Shown one piece after another: positions 18,592-27,667 of a DNA stretch of 64,000 nt. Under the pieces are notes generated by a model, which made no database searches, was not told the origin of the DNA, and saw nothing but the letters and a program-made list of their open reading frames with translations. The number at the start of each line of letters is the position of its first letter. Within the stretch, counting starts at the first letter, position 1. This DNA is from JACMLD01 sp964245425 (lineage in GTDB: Bacteria > Bacteroidota > Bacteroidia > Chitinophagales > Chitinophagaceae), in NCBI GenBank assembly GCA_964245425.1, contig CAXTMV010000002.1, positions 1 through 64,000 of the forward strand. The letters are read 5' to 3'. Both the position numbers and the translations under genes were made by a program.

Positions 18592-20184
18592 TTATGGCCG
18601 CACTTTCAGCATGGGCCTTACTTGCTGTAGTACGCCGTTTTGGAGACGCGTATAATAAACGCCTGCAGGCAGGCCGTAACCGTTAAAGTCTACAGAATAT
18701 ACGCCCGCGGTATATTCCTGGTCGGTAAGCGTCTTAATAGAGCGTCCCAGTGTATCAATAATATGCACCAGCGTATGACCCCCTCTTGTTTTGAAGGTGA
18801 TCCGGGTACTTTCAACAAAGGGGTTGGGATAGTTGATGATCAGCTGGTCCCCGGCATTGCGGTATACGTCTTCCAGCCCGGTGGTGCCGCAGGCTGCATT
18901 GACGCACAGGGGTATGTTTTGAAAATCTTTGAACATAATGGTTTGCAGATCGGTATCCTTTACACAAAACCACTGGCTCAGGAGGGAGGAATAAATACTC
19001 CGGAAATCGTATTGAAAAGGAATGTTATCATTTACCGTGGCAGCTGAAGGTATTACCGGGTTGGTTCCTATCATACCGGGTCTTACATTCTTACCGAATA
19101 CAAATACAGGCGCCGCGGCGCCGTGGTCTGTACCCACACTTGAGTTTGATTTTATGCGGCGCCCGAATTCTGAAAAAGTCATACCCATTACCCGGTCCTC
19201 TACGCCCAGTCCTTTCAGGTCGTCCATAAAAGACTTAATGGCATCCGATACCTTCAGTAACAGGTTGGCATGGTTACCTACGGTGGTATCCGAAGCGGTG
19301 GTTTGTGCAGAATGGGTATCGAACCCTCCTGTGCTGACCATATAAATTCTTGTTTTTAACCCGCCCTTTACCATGCGCGCAACAATTTTAAGTTGCGCCG
19401 CCAGGTCATTGTTATCCGGGTAATTGCCCTGCGTAGGAACGGCTGCCGCCGCAGCCTTTATAACAACTGAATATTGCTGGGTTTGCTGGGCTACCAGCCG
19501 GATGTATTTTAGTTCCTTGCCCCAGGGCGTATCGGGTGCGGGGTCTACCACACCATCTATCAGGTTATAGAAATTGGTGGGGTCGGTAATGCTCATGCCC
19601 ATGCTTACGGATGGACCCTGCAATGCCAGTGATGTAATGGAACCGATCTGGATGGCGAGGGGATCGGGCATGGCGCTGTTGGGAAACCCGTTCGGATAGT
19701 TGGGAAACTCGGATGCCAGGTACCTGCCCGCCCAGCCGCTGTCTACTTCTGTATCAGCATCTGATGCGCTCATCCAGATATCGGTGGCGCGGAAATGAGA
19801 AAAATTAGGCGATGGATAGCCAACTGCCTGTATAATCGCCAGCTTGCCTTCGTTGTAAAGGGTTTGCATACCGGTCATGGATGGGTGTAAACCGGTTTTA
19901 TTGTTATTGGCCAGCGCCCGTATTTTATTTTGGGGGATGGCAATATTGGCCCTCGCATTGTAATAATCGCCATATCCTTCAATAGGTATTACCATATTCA
20001 AACCATCATTTCCGCCATTCAGCTGTATCAGCACCAGCACCTTATCCGTATCGGCCGTAGCCCCCCTCAAAGCGTGCATGAACGGACTGTCTGCCGAATA
20101 AGCCTTCACAGAAAAGCCACCGATAAGCGCCGGCAGTAGGGTAGTGGTTGGTATGGTATGCTTTAAAAAATCTCTTCTTTTCAT
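18592..20184 (-). CDS. DUF1501 family secreted protein with T9SS type A sorting domain
   Basis: 530 residues. The N-terminus MKRRDFLKHTIPTTTLLPALIG is a twin-arginine-like export signal, usual for DUF1501. The core (LVLIQLNGGNDGLNMVIP, STGGFDTHSAQ, GMTFSEFGRRIKSN, GTDHGAAAPVFVFG) is an alkaline-phosphatase-fold sulfatase-like domain of unknown activity. The last 80 residues (INYPNPFVESTRITF ... LPAGVYYTRLQNG) are a Por/T9SS type A sorting domain, so it is sent across the outer membrane. It follows the DUF1800 gene with 18 bases between; the two almost always travel together. Confidence 0.9.
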   Translation of the reverse strand: MKRRDFLKHTIPTTTLLPALIGGFSVKAYSADSPFMHALRGATADTDKVLVLIQLNGGNDGLNMVIPIEGYGDYYNARANIAIPQNKIRALANNNKTGLHPSMTGMQTLYNEGKLAIIQAVGYPSPNFSHFRATDIWMSASDADTEVDSGWAGRYLASEFPNYPNGFPNSAMPDPLAIQIGSITSLALQGPSVSMGMSITDPTNFYNLIDGVVDPAPDTPWGKELKYIRLVAQQTQQYSVVIKAAAAAVPTQGNYPDNNDLAAQLKIVARMVKGGLKTRIYMVSTGGFDTHSAQTTASDTTVGNHANLLLKVSDAIKSFMDDLKGLGVEDRVMGMTFSEFGRRIKSNSSVGTDHGAAAPVFVFGKNVRPGMIGTNPVIPSAATVNDNIPFQYDFRSIYSSLLSQWFCVKDTDLQTIMFKDFQNIPLCVNAACGTTGLEDVYRNAGDQLIINYPNPFVESTRITFKTRGGHTLVHIIDTLGRSIKTLTDQEYTAGVYSVDFNGYGLPAGVYYTRLQNGVLQQVRPMLKVRP

Positions 20185-20202
20185 AGAATATTGTTTAATA
20201 CA

Positions 20203-21879
20203 TCACGCCAATTGGTACTCGGCCAGGTTCATAAAATACCTGAACAGATCGCGCAGCCGCATGTACACGGTCTGGTAAGCCATGGTATCGGTCGGATTGG
20301 CCAGGTAAGCGTTCCACGCATTGGTCCAGTAATAATCAGATACCTGGCCGCTCAGTAAAATATTTACTTTGATGGTGGTTTTGGAAGCGTCCGACAAAGG
20401 CACGCGGTACAGGATGGCCAGTGCATCGGAAATTAACAGATTGGGGTCCCCGGGGTTCGACAATTGTTTGACAAAGGCAACCGGGTCTATCTTTATCGTC
20501 TGCCCGCTTCTTGTATAGCCGCTGTATACCAGTATATCTGTAAACTGGTTTCGCTTGGGCAAGGTATCTGAGTTGATCCACAATTCATAAAACTGTGGCG
20601 CCTGGTAATAGGATGGCCAGCCTGACACATTGGGCGGCTCTGCAAAGCCCTGGTTGCAGAGGGCTGCCTGGTAACGGATAAAATCCCACATATTGTACGC
20701 CGTTACATAATCCGTACCAGCGTCAGGAAAGACCAGGCCAAACTCACGGCAAAGGTTAATCGCAATATCCAGCGGGCTTTTAATAAGGCAACCCCTGTTC
20801 AGTGCGTCAAAAAAATGTTCGCTTTTCAGCAGGGCATCCAGCACCGGTTTAACCTCCCAGTTGCTGTTCTGGAAAAGCTGTGCCAGCGGGTCTATCACGT
20901 TGGCCTGCGCGGTGGCATCGATTGTATAATAACAGAACCAGCGGTAGATTTTTTTTACGATAAACTGCGATACTTCCGCCTTTTTACTGAAAATCATTGT
21001 CAATAGATCATCCAGTTCTGCATCGCCGGCGGTATCGCCCGTGCGGCCTGCTATGACGGTATTGTTGAAAAAAGAAGAAAACTGCTTACTGCCGGTATCA
21101 TGTTTGGCAGCATTGAATTCGGAAGTGGTAGTGGGCAGGTCGATCCGCCAGCCGGTCAGCACTTTTGCAGCGGCTTTCACATCGTCTTCTGTATAATTGG
21201 GATTGTTGGCCTTGCCCAGTGTAAACAATTCCTGCAGTTCGCGGCCGTAATTTTCGTCGGGGGCAGTATTGGTATTCAAGGCCCCGTTCAGGTAACGCAG
21301 CATGCCGGGGTCTATGGTAACCAATCTCACCAGCGATTTAAAATTACCCAGCGCATTGCTCCGTAACAGGGCGTGGTGCTTGTATAGCATGATAGGGTCT
21401 ATGATGGTAGCCGACTCGGTAGCAAAATGATTGTGCCAGAAAAGGTTCATCTTTTCGCGGATGCTTCTGTCCTGGTTGATCATCAGCCCAATGCTCCATT
21501 TTTTAAAAGATCCTACACGACGGTCCTGGATAGCGCCATCTTCGTTAAAATCATTTACCCAGGTAGTGCCGGGTGCAATGGCGGTGTCGGGTGTTTCTGT
21601 ATCGCTGGTGGTATAATCTTTAACAGGGGGCGATGGTAAAGGCGCTGTTGGGTTTAACAGTTCATCTACGGCCTGGGTCATGCTCAAACTTTTGAAATGA
21701 GCGATGTCCTGGGGAGCAGCGCCAAACATGGTTCTTTTGAGCAGGTGTACAACCGCTTCCGTATCCCATGGGCCGCTATAAGGCGCCAGGCCGGAAAGGG
21801 TTCTTGCCGTATGACGGACCGTCTCTGGCTGAAGCTGCAGGATTTTTCTTTTTGCAGTTAGAAAGGCTCGTCTATCCAT
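20203..21879 (-). CDS. DUF1800 family protein
   Basis: 558 residues. Recognisable DUF1800 sequence includes HLLKRTMFGA near residue 47, MNLFWHNHFATE, NYGRELQELFTLGK, YTEDDVKAAAKVLTGWRID and FAEPPNVSGWPSY. The family is secreted or cell-associated and is paired with DUF1501 in Bacteroidota and Planctomycetes; its biochemical role is not established. No clear signal peptide is visible at the start used. First gene of a two-gene operon with the DUF1501 gene 18 bases downstream. Confidence 0.9.
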   Translation of the reverse strand: MDRRAFLTAKRKILQLQPETVRHTARTLSGLAPYSGPWDTEAVVHLLKRTMFGAAPQDIAHFKSLSMTQAVDELLNPTAPLPSPPVKDYTTSDTETPDTAIAPGTTWVNDFNEDGAIQDRRVGSFKKWSIGLMINQDRSIREKMNLFWHNHFATESATIIDPIMLYKHHALLRSNALGNFKSLVRLVTIDPGMLRYLNGALNTNTAPDENYGRELQELFTLGKANNPNYTEDDVKAAAKVLTGWRIDLPTTTSEFNAAKHDTGSKQFSSFFNNTVIAGRTGDTAGDAELDDLLTMIFSKKAEVSQFIVKKIYRWFCYYTIDATAQANVIDPLAQLFQNSNWEVKPVLDALLKSEHFFDALNRGCLIKSPLDIAINLCREFGLVFPDAGTDYVTAYNMWDFIRYQAALCNQGFAEPPNVSGWPSYYQAPQFYELWINSDTLPKRNQFTDILVYSGYTRSGQTIKIDPVAFVKQLSNPGDPNLLISDALAILYRVPLSDASKTTIKVNILLSGQVSDYYWTNAWNAYLANPTDTMAYQTVYMRLRDLFRYFMNLAEYQLA

Positions 21880-22229
21880 AGCGCGACGATTTTGGTTTTT
21901 CTGGATAATAATAGATTAGGCGATCTTTCGATCCACCCCATTTTAACAAACTTCAGGCCATTTGGGTTAGGTGCGATGAAATAACGTAAGAGTACTTCTT
22001 TGCAGTATAAATACGAAAGAAATATTCGTGCGGCAGGAGGCAAACTGGGTGTCGCCTTGAATCATCCAAATAGCATTTTATACCAGGAGCTGTTCTGCAG
22101 GGATTATGATCACTGCAGCAGGCTGCTAATCCTATTTATATTCCACGCTGCAGGTAAATCTTTTATCCAAATAATCTGCCTGCTCGGCGATTGGCTCACG
22201 CTAGGTGTCTCAGGTGTACGTCTCAGGCT
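21880..22229. other. 350-base intergenic stretch, nothing firm recognised
   Basis: This lies between the DUF1800 start and the thiolase stop, both minus-strand. It should hold the thiolase terminator and the DUF1800 promoter, but no clear hairpin with a T tract and no TAnnTTTG element was found. GTCTCAGG occurs twice within 20 bases near 22210. Short open frames here have no family-like features. Confidence 0.4.
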
Positions 22230-23408
22230 TCACGATATATGCTCGATCACACCGGCAATGCCCTGGCCGCCGCCCACACAGGCAGAAACAATTCCATATT
22301 TTTTGTTCAGTCGTTTCATATCATGTGTAAGCTGTATGGTGAGCTTGCTGCCGGTACAACCCAACGGGTGACCCAGTGCAATGGCTCCCCCGTTAATATT
22401 TACAATGGCTGGATCGATGTTCAGCTGACGTATCACCGCCAGCGACTGCGATGCAAAAGCCTCGTTCAGCTCTATCAGGTCTATCTGCGAGAGGCCCAGG
22501 CCTGCCTGCTTCAATGCTTTGGGAATCGCTTCTACCGGGCCAATACCCATTATACGCGGATGCACACCTGCCGAAGCGCAGGCCACCAGACGGGCAATGG
22601 GTTGAAGGCCCAGCTCCTGCACCATCTTCTCTCCCATCACTATTACAAAAGCAGCCCCATCGCTGGTTTGCGAAGAATTGCCCGCCGTTACGCAACCGCC
22701 CGCCGCAAAAGCCGGTTTCAATTTTGCCAGTGCTTCCAGCGAGGTATCGGCACGGGGGCCTTCGTCGGTATCGAGCACCGTTTTGCGGCTTTGTTTTTTT
22801 CCTTTGGCATCCAAAAAAACTTCTTCTACCGTAATAGGCAATATACCCGGTTTAAAATAATCGCTTTTAATGGCATGAATGGCTTTCTGGTGCGACTGGT
22901 AAGAGAATTCGTCCTGGTCTTCACGGCTTACCTGGTATTCTTTGGCAACGTTTTCAGCCGTTAATCCCATGCTCAGGTAATAATCGGGTTCTTCTTTTGC
23001 GATGGAATAAGCAGGCACCGTTTTCCAGCCTGCGGTCGGCACCATGCTCATGCTTTCTGTGCCGCCTGCAATGATACATTCGGCCTGGCCACTCCGTATT
23101 TTGGCCGTAGCGATGGCAATGGTTTCGAGGCCCGAGGCGCAATAGCGGTTAACCGTCATACCCGGTGCATGTATGCCTACCGCCCTCGCGGCTATTATCC
23201 GGCCTACCTGCAGGCCCTGCTCCGCCTCCGGCACCGCGTTGCCTACAATTACATCATCTACTCTTTTTACATCCAGCTGCGGCATGGTAGCCAGCAGGCC
23301 TTTTATCACTTCAATGGCCAGATCGTCCGGACGGGTAAACCGAAAACCACCTCTTTTGGATTTTCCGACAGCTGTTCTGAAACCGGCTACTATATAAGCT
23401 TCCTGCAT
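22230..23408 (-). CDS. Acetyl-CoA acyltransferase (thiolase)
   Basis: 392 residues, standard thiolase length. The catalytic residues are all in place: nucleophile Cys90 in NRYCASGLETIA, His347 in ALGHPLGCTG and Cys377 in SACVGGGQG. The protein either cleaves 3-ketoacyl-CoA (beta-oxidation, FadA) or condenses acetyl-CoA. Sequence such as QEAYIVAGFRTAVGKSKRGG fits the FadA-like class. It is not beside a FadB/FadJ or acyl-CoA dehydrogenase gene, so the direction of use cannot be told from context. A dyad and candidate promoter lie upstream at 23540-23561. Confidence 0.92.
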   Translation of the reverse strand: MQEAYIVAGFRTAVGKSKRGGFRFTRPDDLAIEVIKGLLATMPQLDVKRVDDVIVGNAVPEAEQGLQVGRIIAARAVGIHAPGMTVNRYCASGLETIAIATAKIRSGQAECIIAGGTESMSMVPTAGWKTVPAYSIAKEEPDYYLSMGLTAENVAKEYQVSREDQDEFSYQSHQKAIHAIKSDYFKPGILPITVEEVFLDAKGKKQSRKTVLDTDEGPRADTSLEALAKLKPAFAAGGCVTAGNSSQTSDGAAFVIVMGEKMVQELGLQPIARLVACASAGVHPRIMGIGPVEAIPKALKQAGLGLSQIDLIELNEAFASQSLAVIRQLNIDPAIVNINGGAIALGHPLGCTGSKLTIQLTHDMKRLNKKYGIVSACVGGGQGIAGVIEHIS

Positions 23409-23539
23409 GTGTTGTAGTTGAATGCTTGAACAATGATTGAGATACAGGGGGATACCTTAACAGTTGCATCGCAAATAAATCAGCGATCAGACATGATACT
23501 ATCCGCCATCCACTAAGTTGTTTATGCAACTTTCTTACT

Positions 23540-23561
23540 CAAATGTACAAAAAAGTTGTAC
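23540..23561 (-). promoter_or_regulatory. Candidate promoter -7 element overlapping a GTACAA-N5-TTGTAC dyad
   Basis: On the minus strand TACATTTG (23547-23540) matches TAnnTTTG and lies about 130 bases upstream of the thiolase ATG. It partly overlaps a perfect 6+6 inverted repeat GTACAA/TTGTAC (23545-23561), as an operator would. No good -33 TTTG is present. Confidence 0.33.
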
Positions 23562-23628
23562 GTTTTAAGTAATCTATTATCAGCCGGTTGCTGCCGCATT
23601 GCTAGCCGCTTAAGCGCTGTTGAAACAG

Positions 23629-24069
23629 TTAAAACCGGTCGGCTGAGGGTGGCTTGCCGGTGGTTGGCGTATACTTTTTAAAGGTCAGGGAAAAGTTTTC
23701 GGGTGAGCATTTTCCGAGCACCTGCTTTGAAAGTTTGTACCAGGTACACAAAATGAAATCACCTACGCGAAGCCCCGATTGGGCCAGCGCTGTTTTCGTT
23801 ATTCGCTTGAAAGGGAACATATCTTCATAAACAAAGTCATGAATAACACCATCGCTGGTGTTTACCTGTACCTTTATAAAGGCCTCATCCGTATCAGTGG
23901 TGATAGATACAATTTTAGCCGGTAGTAAAATGGTATCGTACTGGCAAATGGTTAACGGTGGCAAAGCGCAGCAGTTCCGAACCGTATGCAGCGCGCCGTA
24001 TATTACAAAACCGGACACAGCAATAATGATGATGGCGGCAACCAGTAGGCTTTTTTTCTTCTTTGTCAC
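23629..24069 (-). CDS. Membrane-anchored protein of unknown function
   Basis: 146 residues. A basic start (MTKKKKS) and one membrane helix (about 8-27) give an N-in anchor. The soluble part begins with VRNCCALPPLTIC (three Cys) and continues as beta-rich sequence with a fourth Cys in FILCTWYKL and a fifth in GKCSPENF. It probably faces the periplasm. No family was recognised. It is divergent from the dihydroorotate dehydrogenase gene across about 100 bases and lies 220 bases from the thiolase. Confidence 0.6.
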   Translation of the reverse strand: MTKKKKSLLVAAIIIIAVSGFVIYGALHTVRNCCALPPLTICQYDTILLPAKIVSITTDTDEAFIKVQVNTSDGVIHDFVYEDMFPFKRITKTALAQSGLRVGDFILCTWYKLSKQVLGKCSPENFSLTFKKYTPTTGKPPSADRF

Positions 24070-24171
24070 GTTTTTTTACTTTAATGGCCACAAAGCTCCC
24101 CCGGGCGGTTTATTGATCAAATACTCAATTTTGATTAGGCGGCAGCTCTTAAATAATTATTTTTGCTACCC

Positions 24172-25263
24172 ATGTATACCATTCTACGCAGCTTTCTTTT
24201 CCTGTTCTCACCAGAATGGGTACACTATTTTTCGATGAACTGCCTGAAAGTATGTTGTGCCGTTCCTTTTATCAGGAAAACAGTGCGGCGTCGTTTTTCC
24301 AGCAACCATGAGCAATTGCAGCATGAACTGTTCGGGTTACATTTTAAAAACCCCCTGGGACTGGCAGCAGGTTTCGACAAGAACGCCCTTTACCTGTCTG
24401 AACTGGCGCTGCTGGGTTTTGGTTTTATTGAAATAGGTACCGTTACGCCCCAACCGCAGGACGGAAATGACCGGCCCAGGTTATTTCGTTTGCCAAAAGA
24501 TAAAGCATTGATCAACCGGATGGGTTTTAATAACCACGGCGTAAAAATAGTGGCGGAAAGATTGCGTGGGTGGAATGCGAAGCAGGCCTTAAAGCGCCGA
24601 TCGCCGGACGACGGTCTCAAGCCTGGCGATTCCCGGCTGATCATTGGCGGCAATATCGGCAAAAATAAAATAACGCCCAATGAAGAAGCCTGGCGTGATT
24701 ATGAAATCTGTTTCCGGGAATTATTTGATTGTGTAGACTATTTTGTGGTCAATGTAAGTTCGCCCAATACGCCCGGCCTGCGTGCCCTGCAGGAAAAAGA
24801 TTCGCTGCGAAAAATATTGTCGCACTTACAGACCATTAACCGGCAAAACCCGCAGCCCAAACCATTGTTGCTTAAGATTTCGCCCGATCTTACCGAAGAA
24901 CAGGTGGATGATGTAATTGATCTGGCCATGGAAATAAAACTGGATGGATTGGTATCAGCGAACACAACCATTCAAAGAGACGGATTAAAGACTAATGACG
25001 CCCGGCTATCGGCTATTGGCGCCGGTGGCCTTAGCGGCAAGCCGCTTGCCGCACAGTCTACAGCAATGCTGCAATATATTTTTCAAAAAACGAAAGGCCA
25101 GGTACCTGTTATCGCCTCTGGCGGCATTTTTACGGCAGCGGATGCAAAAGAAAAACTGGCTGGCGGTGCTTCCTTGCTACAGGTATGGACCGGTTTTATT
25201 TATGAGGGACCGGGCATTGTAAAGCGGATATTGTCGGCAATTGTCAAGCGTGAAACAAAATGA
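24172..25263 (+). CDS. pyrD: Quinone-dependent dihydroorotate dehydrogenase (class 2)
   Basis: 363 residues from the ATG at 24172; a TTG three codons upstream is less likely. The N-terminal amphipathic extension (about residues 1-40, ILRSFLFLFSPEWVHYF) is the membrane-docking helix of class 2 enzymes. The FMN barrel shows NPLGLAAGFDKNA, LINRMGFNNHG, GGNIGKNK, the catalytic-loop region NVSSPNTPGLR with its active-site Ser, LLKISPDL, LVSANTTI and VIASGGIFTAADA. It oxidises dihydroorotate to orotate with quinone. It is a single gene, not linked to the dihydroorotase at the window start. Confidence 0.94.
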   Translation: MYTILRSFLFLFSPEWVHYFSMNCLKVCCAVPFIRKTVRRRFSSNHEQLQHELFGLHFKNPLGLAAGFDKNALYLSELALLGFGFIEIGTVTPQPQDGNDRPRLFRLPKDKALINRMGFNNHGVKIVAERLRGWNAKQALKRRSPDDGLKPGDSRLIIGGNIGKNKITPNEEAWRDYEICFRELFDCVDYFVVNVSSPNTPGLRALQEKDSLRKILSHLQTINRQNPQPKPLLLKISPDLTEEQVDDVIDLAMEIKLDGLVSANTTIQRDGLKTNDARLSAIGAGGLSGKPLAAQSTAMLQYIFQKTKGQVPVIASGGIFTAADAKEKLAGGASLLQVWTGFIYEGPGIVKRILSAIVKRETK

Positions 25264-25387
25264 ATTAAGTCAGGGTGAGCCTGAACCTGTATACGCACCC
25301 GGGCCTTTGCTTTTTTTAAGTGATACGTGGTAAGTGGCAAAGTCTGGAACGCGCGGACTTTTTGAACGGCGAACCATGGACTGTCTA

Positions 25388-25960
25388 CTACAACCGTATT
25401 GCCATAAAAGGTCCGCCCATAATAATGCCATCGTATGCTTTTGTTACTTCTACTTTTACACCGGCAGAAATAGTACTCCCAAAATAGTATTCGTATTCGC
25501 CTACCAGGCCTGTACCATGTACACGTCCTTTTGAATCTGCCACGGGCCAGCTGCTGATGGTTTGTTTGTCACCATTGGTTGTGTAAACCGGGTAAGCACG
25601 GCGGATATTATAGAAAGAAAAAGTGTAGTTAAGTCCAACCCGCAGCGCCATATTTTCTGTATGTACAGGTACAAAAAGCAATTCAAAATCAACTGTATTG
25701 GCCTTTGTATATTCCTGAACGGTATTGGTGCGGGGGTAACCACTGGTCTGCACATGCTTTACGCCTACTCCACCCTGTAACCACTCATTTAATGGAAAGC
25801 TATAACCTGCATAAGCGGCTGTACCTGTAAGGCCGGGGAAATCATGTACATAAGCAACACCGGCACGGATATTTCCAGCACCATTATTATCATCACTGTA
25901 CTGGGCCTTGGCCGTTATTACTACGAATGTCATCATCAAAAAGAAACAAATCGTTTTCAT
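25388..25960 (-). CDS. Small outer-membrane beta-barrel protein of unknown function
   Basis: 190 residues with a clear signal peptide (FFLMMTFVVITAKAQ). The mature chain alternates in beta-strand fashion (NIRAGVAYVHDF, AYAGYSFPLNEWLQGGVGVK, ALRVGLNYTFSFYN, GLVGEYEYYFG, SAGVKVEV) and ends AIRL. The size fits an eight-stranded barrel. No named family is recognised. It is convergent with pyrD and divergent from terC, so it is monocistronic. Confidence 0.68.
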   Translation of the reverse strand: MKTICFFLMMTFVVITAKAQYSDDNNGAGNIRAGVAYVHDFPGLTGTAAYAGYSFPLNEWLQGGVGVKHVQTSGYPRTNTVQEYTKANTVDFELLFVPVHTENMALRVGLNYTFSFYNIRRAYPVYTTNGDKQTISSWPVADSKGRVHGTGLVGEYEYYFGSTISAGVKVEVTKAYDGIIMGGPFMAIRL

Positions 25961-26187
25961 CTGGTTGGGTTTTAAATTATTACCCGGAACTTTATCCGGT
26001 CATTAGGGTTAAAAATAAAATCAACTAGGTAGAAATAAAATCATTCGTAGTTTTTAGTACTGAATAACCCCTATATGTAAATTGCGTGCCAAAGATCGAA
26101 CATCGATGTTCCGGACTTAAACGATAGTAAAAAAACATTGTTTTATCGTAGTTCAACTATTTTTACAAAAACCTAAAGAACCCCTAT

Positions 26188-26970
26188 ATGCAGGAATTAT
26201 TTACAGTGGATGCGCTGGTCAGTTTGCTTACGCTGACCGTGCTGGAGATTGTGCTGGGCATCGATAATGTCATTTTTGTATCCATCCTGATGGGCCCACT
26301 CGATGAAAAGCAAAAGCTGAATGCACGGCGCATCTGGATGTTTGCTGGCATTGGCGTACGCATCTTGTTATTGCTGGGCATCGGCTGGCTGGTAAACAGC
26401 GGCAATAAACAGCTGTTTGGCTTCAGCTGGGGCAGCGAGCATTATTCATTTAACCTGCGCAATATAATTATGCTGGCCGGGGGCATCTTCCTTTTGTATA
26501 AAACCGTTAAAGAGATACACGATAAACTGGATGGAGAGGAGGAAACCCAGGCTGGTAGCGGAAAACAGGCTTCTTTTGGTTCTATAATCGGCCAGATCAT
26601 ATTAATAGATATGGTTTTTTCTTTCGATAGCATTATTACCGCCGTGGGCCTGGCCAAGATCGTAAAAGTGATGATCATCGCGGTGATCATCGCCATGATC
26701 ATCATGTTCTTTTTTTCTGATAAGATTTCCGGCTTCATTCATAAATACCCTACGCTAAAAATGCTGGCGCTGGCCTTCCTGCTAATGGTAGGGTTCAGTT
26801 TATTTTTTGAAGGGCTGGAACCTATCCACCACAGTCATATAGACAAGACGTATATCTATGTGGCCATGGCTTTTTCTTTTGGAGTGGAATTACTGAATAT
26901 GTGGATGCGCAGGCGCAGCAAAAAACAAAAACCAGTACAGCTACATGAGCCGGAAATAAAAAAACCGTGA
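26188..26970 (+). CDS. TerC family integral membrane protein
   Basis: 260 residues with seven hydrophobic segments. The two family signatures are present: LEIVLGIDNVIFVSIL near residue 20 and ILIDMVFSFDSIITAVG near residue 140, whose buried Asp residues are proposed to bind metal. TerC-type proteins export manganese or insert with secreted metal-dependent proteins; some confer tellurite resistance. A charged cytoplasmic loop (KEIHDKLDGEEETQ) separates the two halves. The C-terminus is basic (MRRRSKKQK). Single gene. Confidence 0.9.
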   Translation: MQELFTVDALVSLLTLTVLEIVLGIDNVIFVSILMGPLDEKQKLNARRIWMFAGIGVRILLLLGIGWLVNSGNKQLFGFSWGSEHYSFNLRNIIMLAGGIFLLYKTVKEIHDKLDGEEETQAGSGKQASFGSIIGQIILIDMVFSFDSIITAVGLAKIVKVMIIAVIIAMIIMFFFSDKISGFIHKYPTLKMLALAFLLMVGFSLFFEGLEPIHHSHIDKTYIYVAMAFSFGVELLNMWMRRRSKKQKPVQLHEPEIKKP

Positions 26971-27171
26971 GCAAATTCCATAGAAAAAATACGATGGAAA
27001 AGTCTTTGGGGCTGGCTTTCCTTAACATTTTTTTACAGATCCTTCCATTTCTTCCCTGCCAGCACCGTATGATTTTGTTCTATTCCGGGAAAAAGATTCC
27101 GAAATCTGGAATGAGCAAACAGCAGCAGGCGCCGGATCAAAAAAATCGCCGTAATTTTAAGAAAAAAAGAT

Positions 27172-27531
27172 ATGACTACGCACGAGATTGCCGCCCGCCT
27201 GGTGATACTTTGCCGCCAGGGCCAGTTTGACACCGCGCACAGCGAGCTATACAGCAAAGATGCTGTTAGTATAGAGCCATTTGCCACGCCTGAATTTGAA
27301 AAAGAAACAAAAGGAATGGATGCGATTATCGAAAAAAGCAAAAAATTCAACAGCATGGTTGAAAAAACCCATGCGGTGGAAGTGTCCGAGCCATTGATAG
27401 TCGCGAATTCATTTTCCTGTACCCTGCGCATGGAAGTAACCATGAAGGGGCAGGGACATATGGACATGAACGAACTGTGCGTGTACGAAGTAAAGGATGG
27501 AAAGATCGTCTCTGAGTCTTTTCATATGTAA
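27172..27531 (+). CDS. NTF2/SnoaL-like domain protein
   Basis: 119 residues, cytoplasmic. The pattern AARLVILCRQGQFDTAHSEL ... SFSCTLRMEVTMKGQGHMDM ... CVYEVKDGKIVSESFHM fits a single NTF2-like cone fold (SnoaL-like or DUF4440-like), a pocket-forming domain used for isomerases, cyclases or sensing. No catalytic assignment is possible. It is transcribed in the same direction as terC, 200 bases later, and is followed by a strong terminator. Confidence 0.75.
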   Translation: MTTHEIAARLVILCRQGQFDTAHSELYSKDAVSIEPFATPEFEKETKGMDAIIEKSKKFNSMVEKTHAVEVSEPLIVANSFSCTLRMEVTMKGQGHMDMNELCVYEVKDGKIVSESFHM

Positions 27532-27549
27532 AGGATCTTACAGATAAAG

Positions 27550-27580
27550 AAAAGGCCGGTCTCATGACCGGCTCTTTTAT
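27550..27580 (+). terminator. Terminator hairpin after the NTF2-like gene, probably bidirectional
   Basis: GCCGGTC-TCAT-GACCGGC forms a perfect 7-base stem followed by TCTTTTAT on the plus strand; on the minus strand the same stem is followed by CTTTTCTTTA. It sits between convergent genes ending at 27531 and 27668. Confidence 0.85.
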
Positions 27581-27667
27581 GTACCACTGCGAAAGAAAAT
27601 GAACGATTGCCGCCGGAAAGCAATTCTTTTTTGTGGCAGGGGCGGTTACCCATCGAAAAATGCATGG

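Noticed and set aside
22000..22371. 123-residue plus-strand open frame overlapping the thiolase end
   Set aside because: About a third of it is antisense to the thiolase and it has no domain-like sequence.
25984..25999. CCGGA-N6-TCCGG inverted repeat upstream of the small beta-barrel gene
   Set aside because: Five-base arms are common by chance and nothing else supports a site.
26065..26190. AACCCCTATATG occurs twice ahead of terC (26065-26076 and 26179-26190)
   Set aside because: Twelve bases repeated once in an AT-rich promoter region can be chance, and the second copy merely includes the start codon.
26967..27230. 87-residue open frame between terC and the NTF2-like gene
   Set aside because: It overlaps the NTF2-like gene out of frame and has a low-complexity basic tail; no family features.
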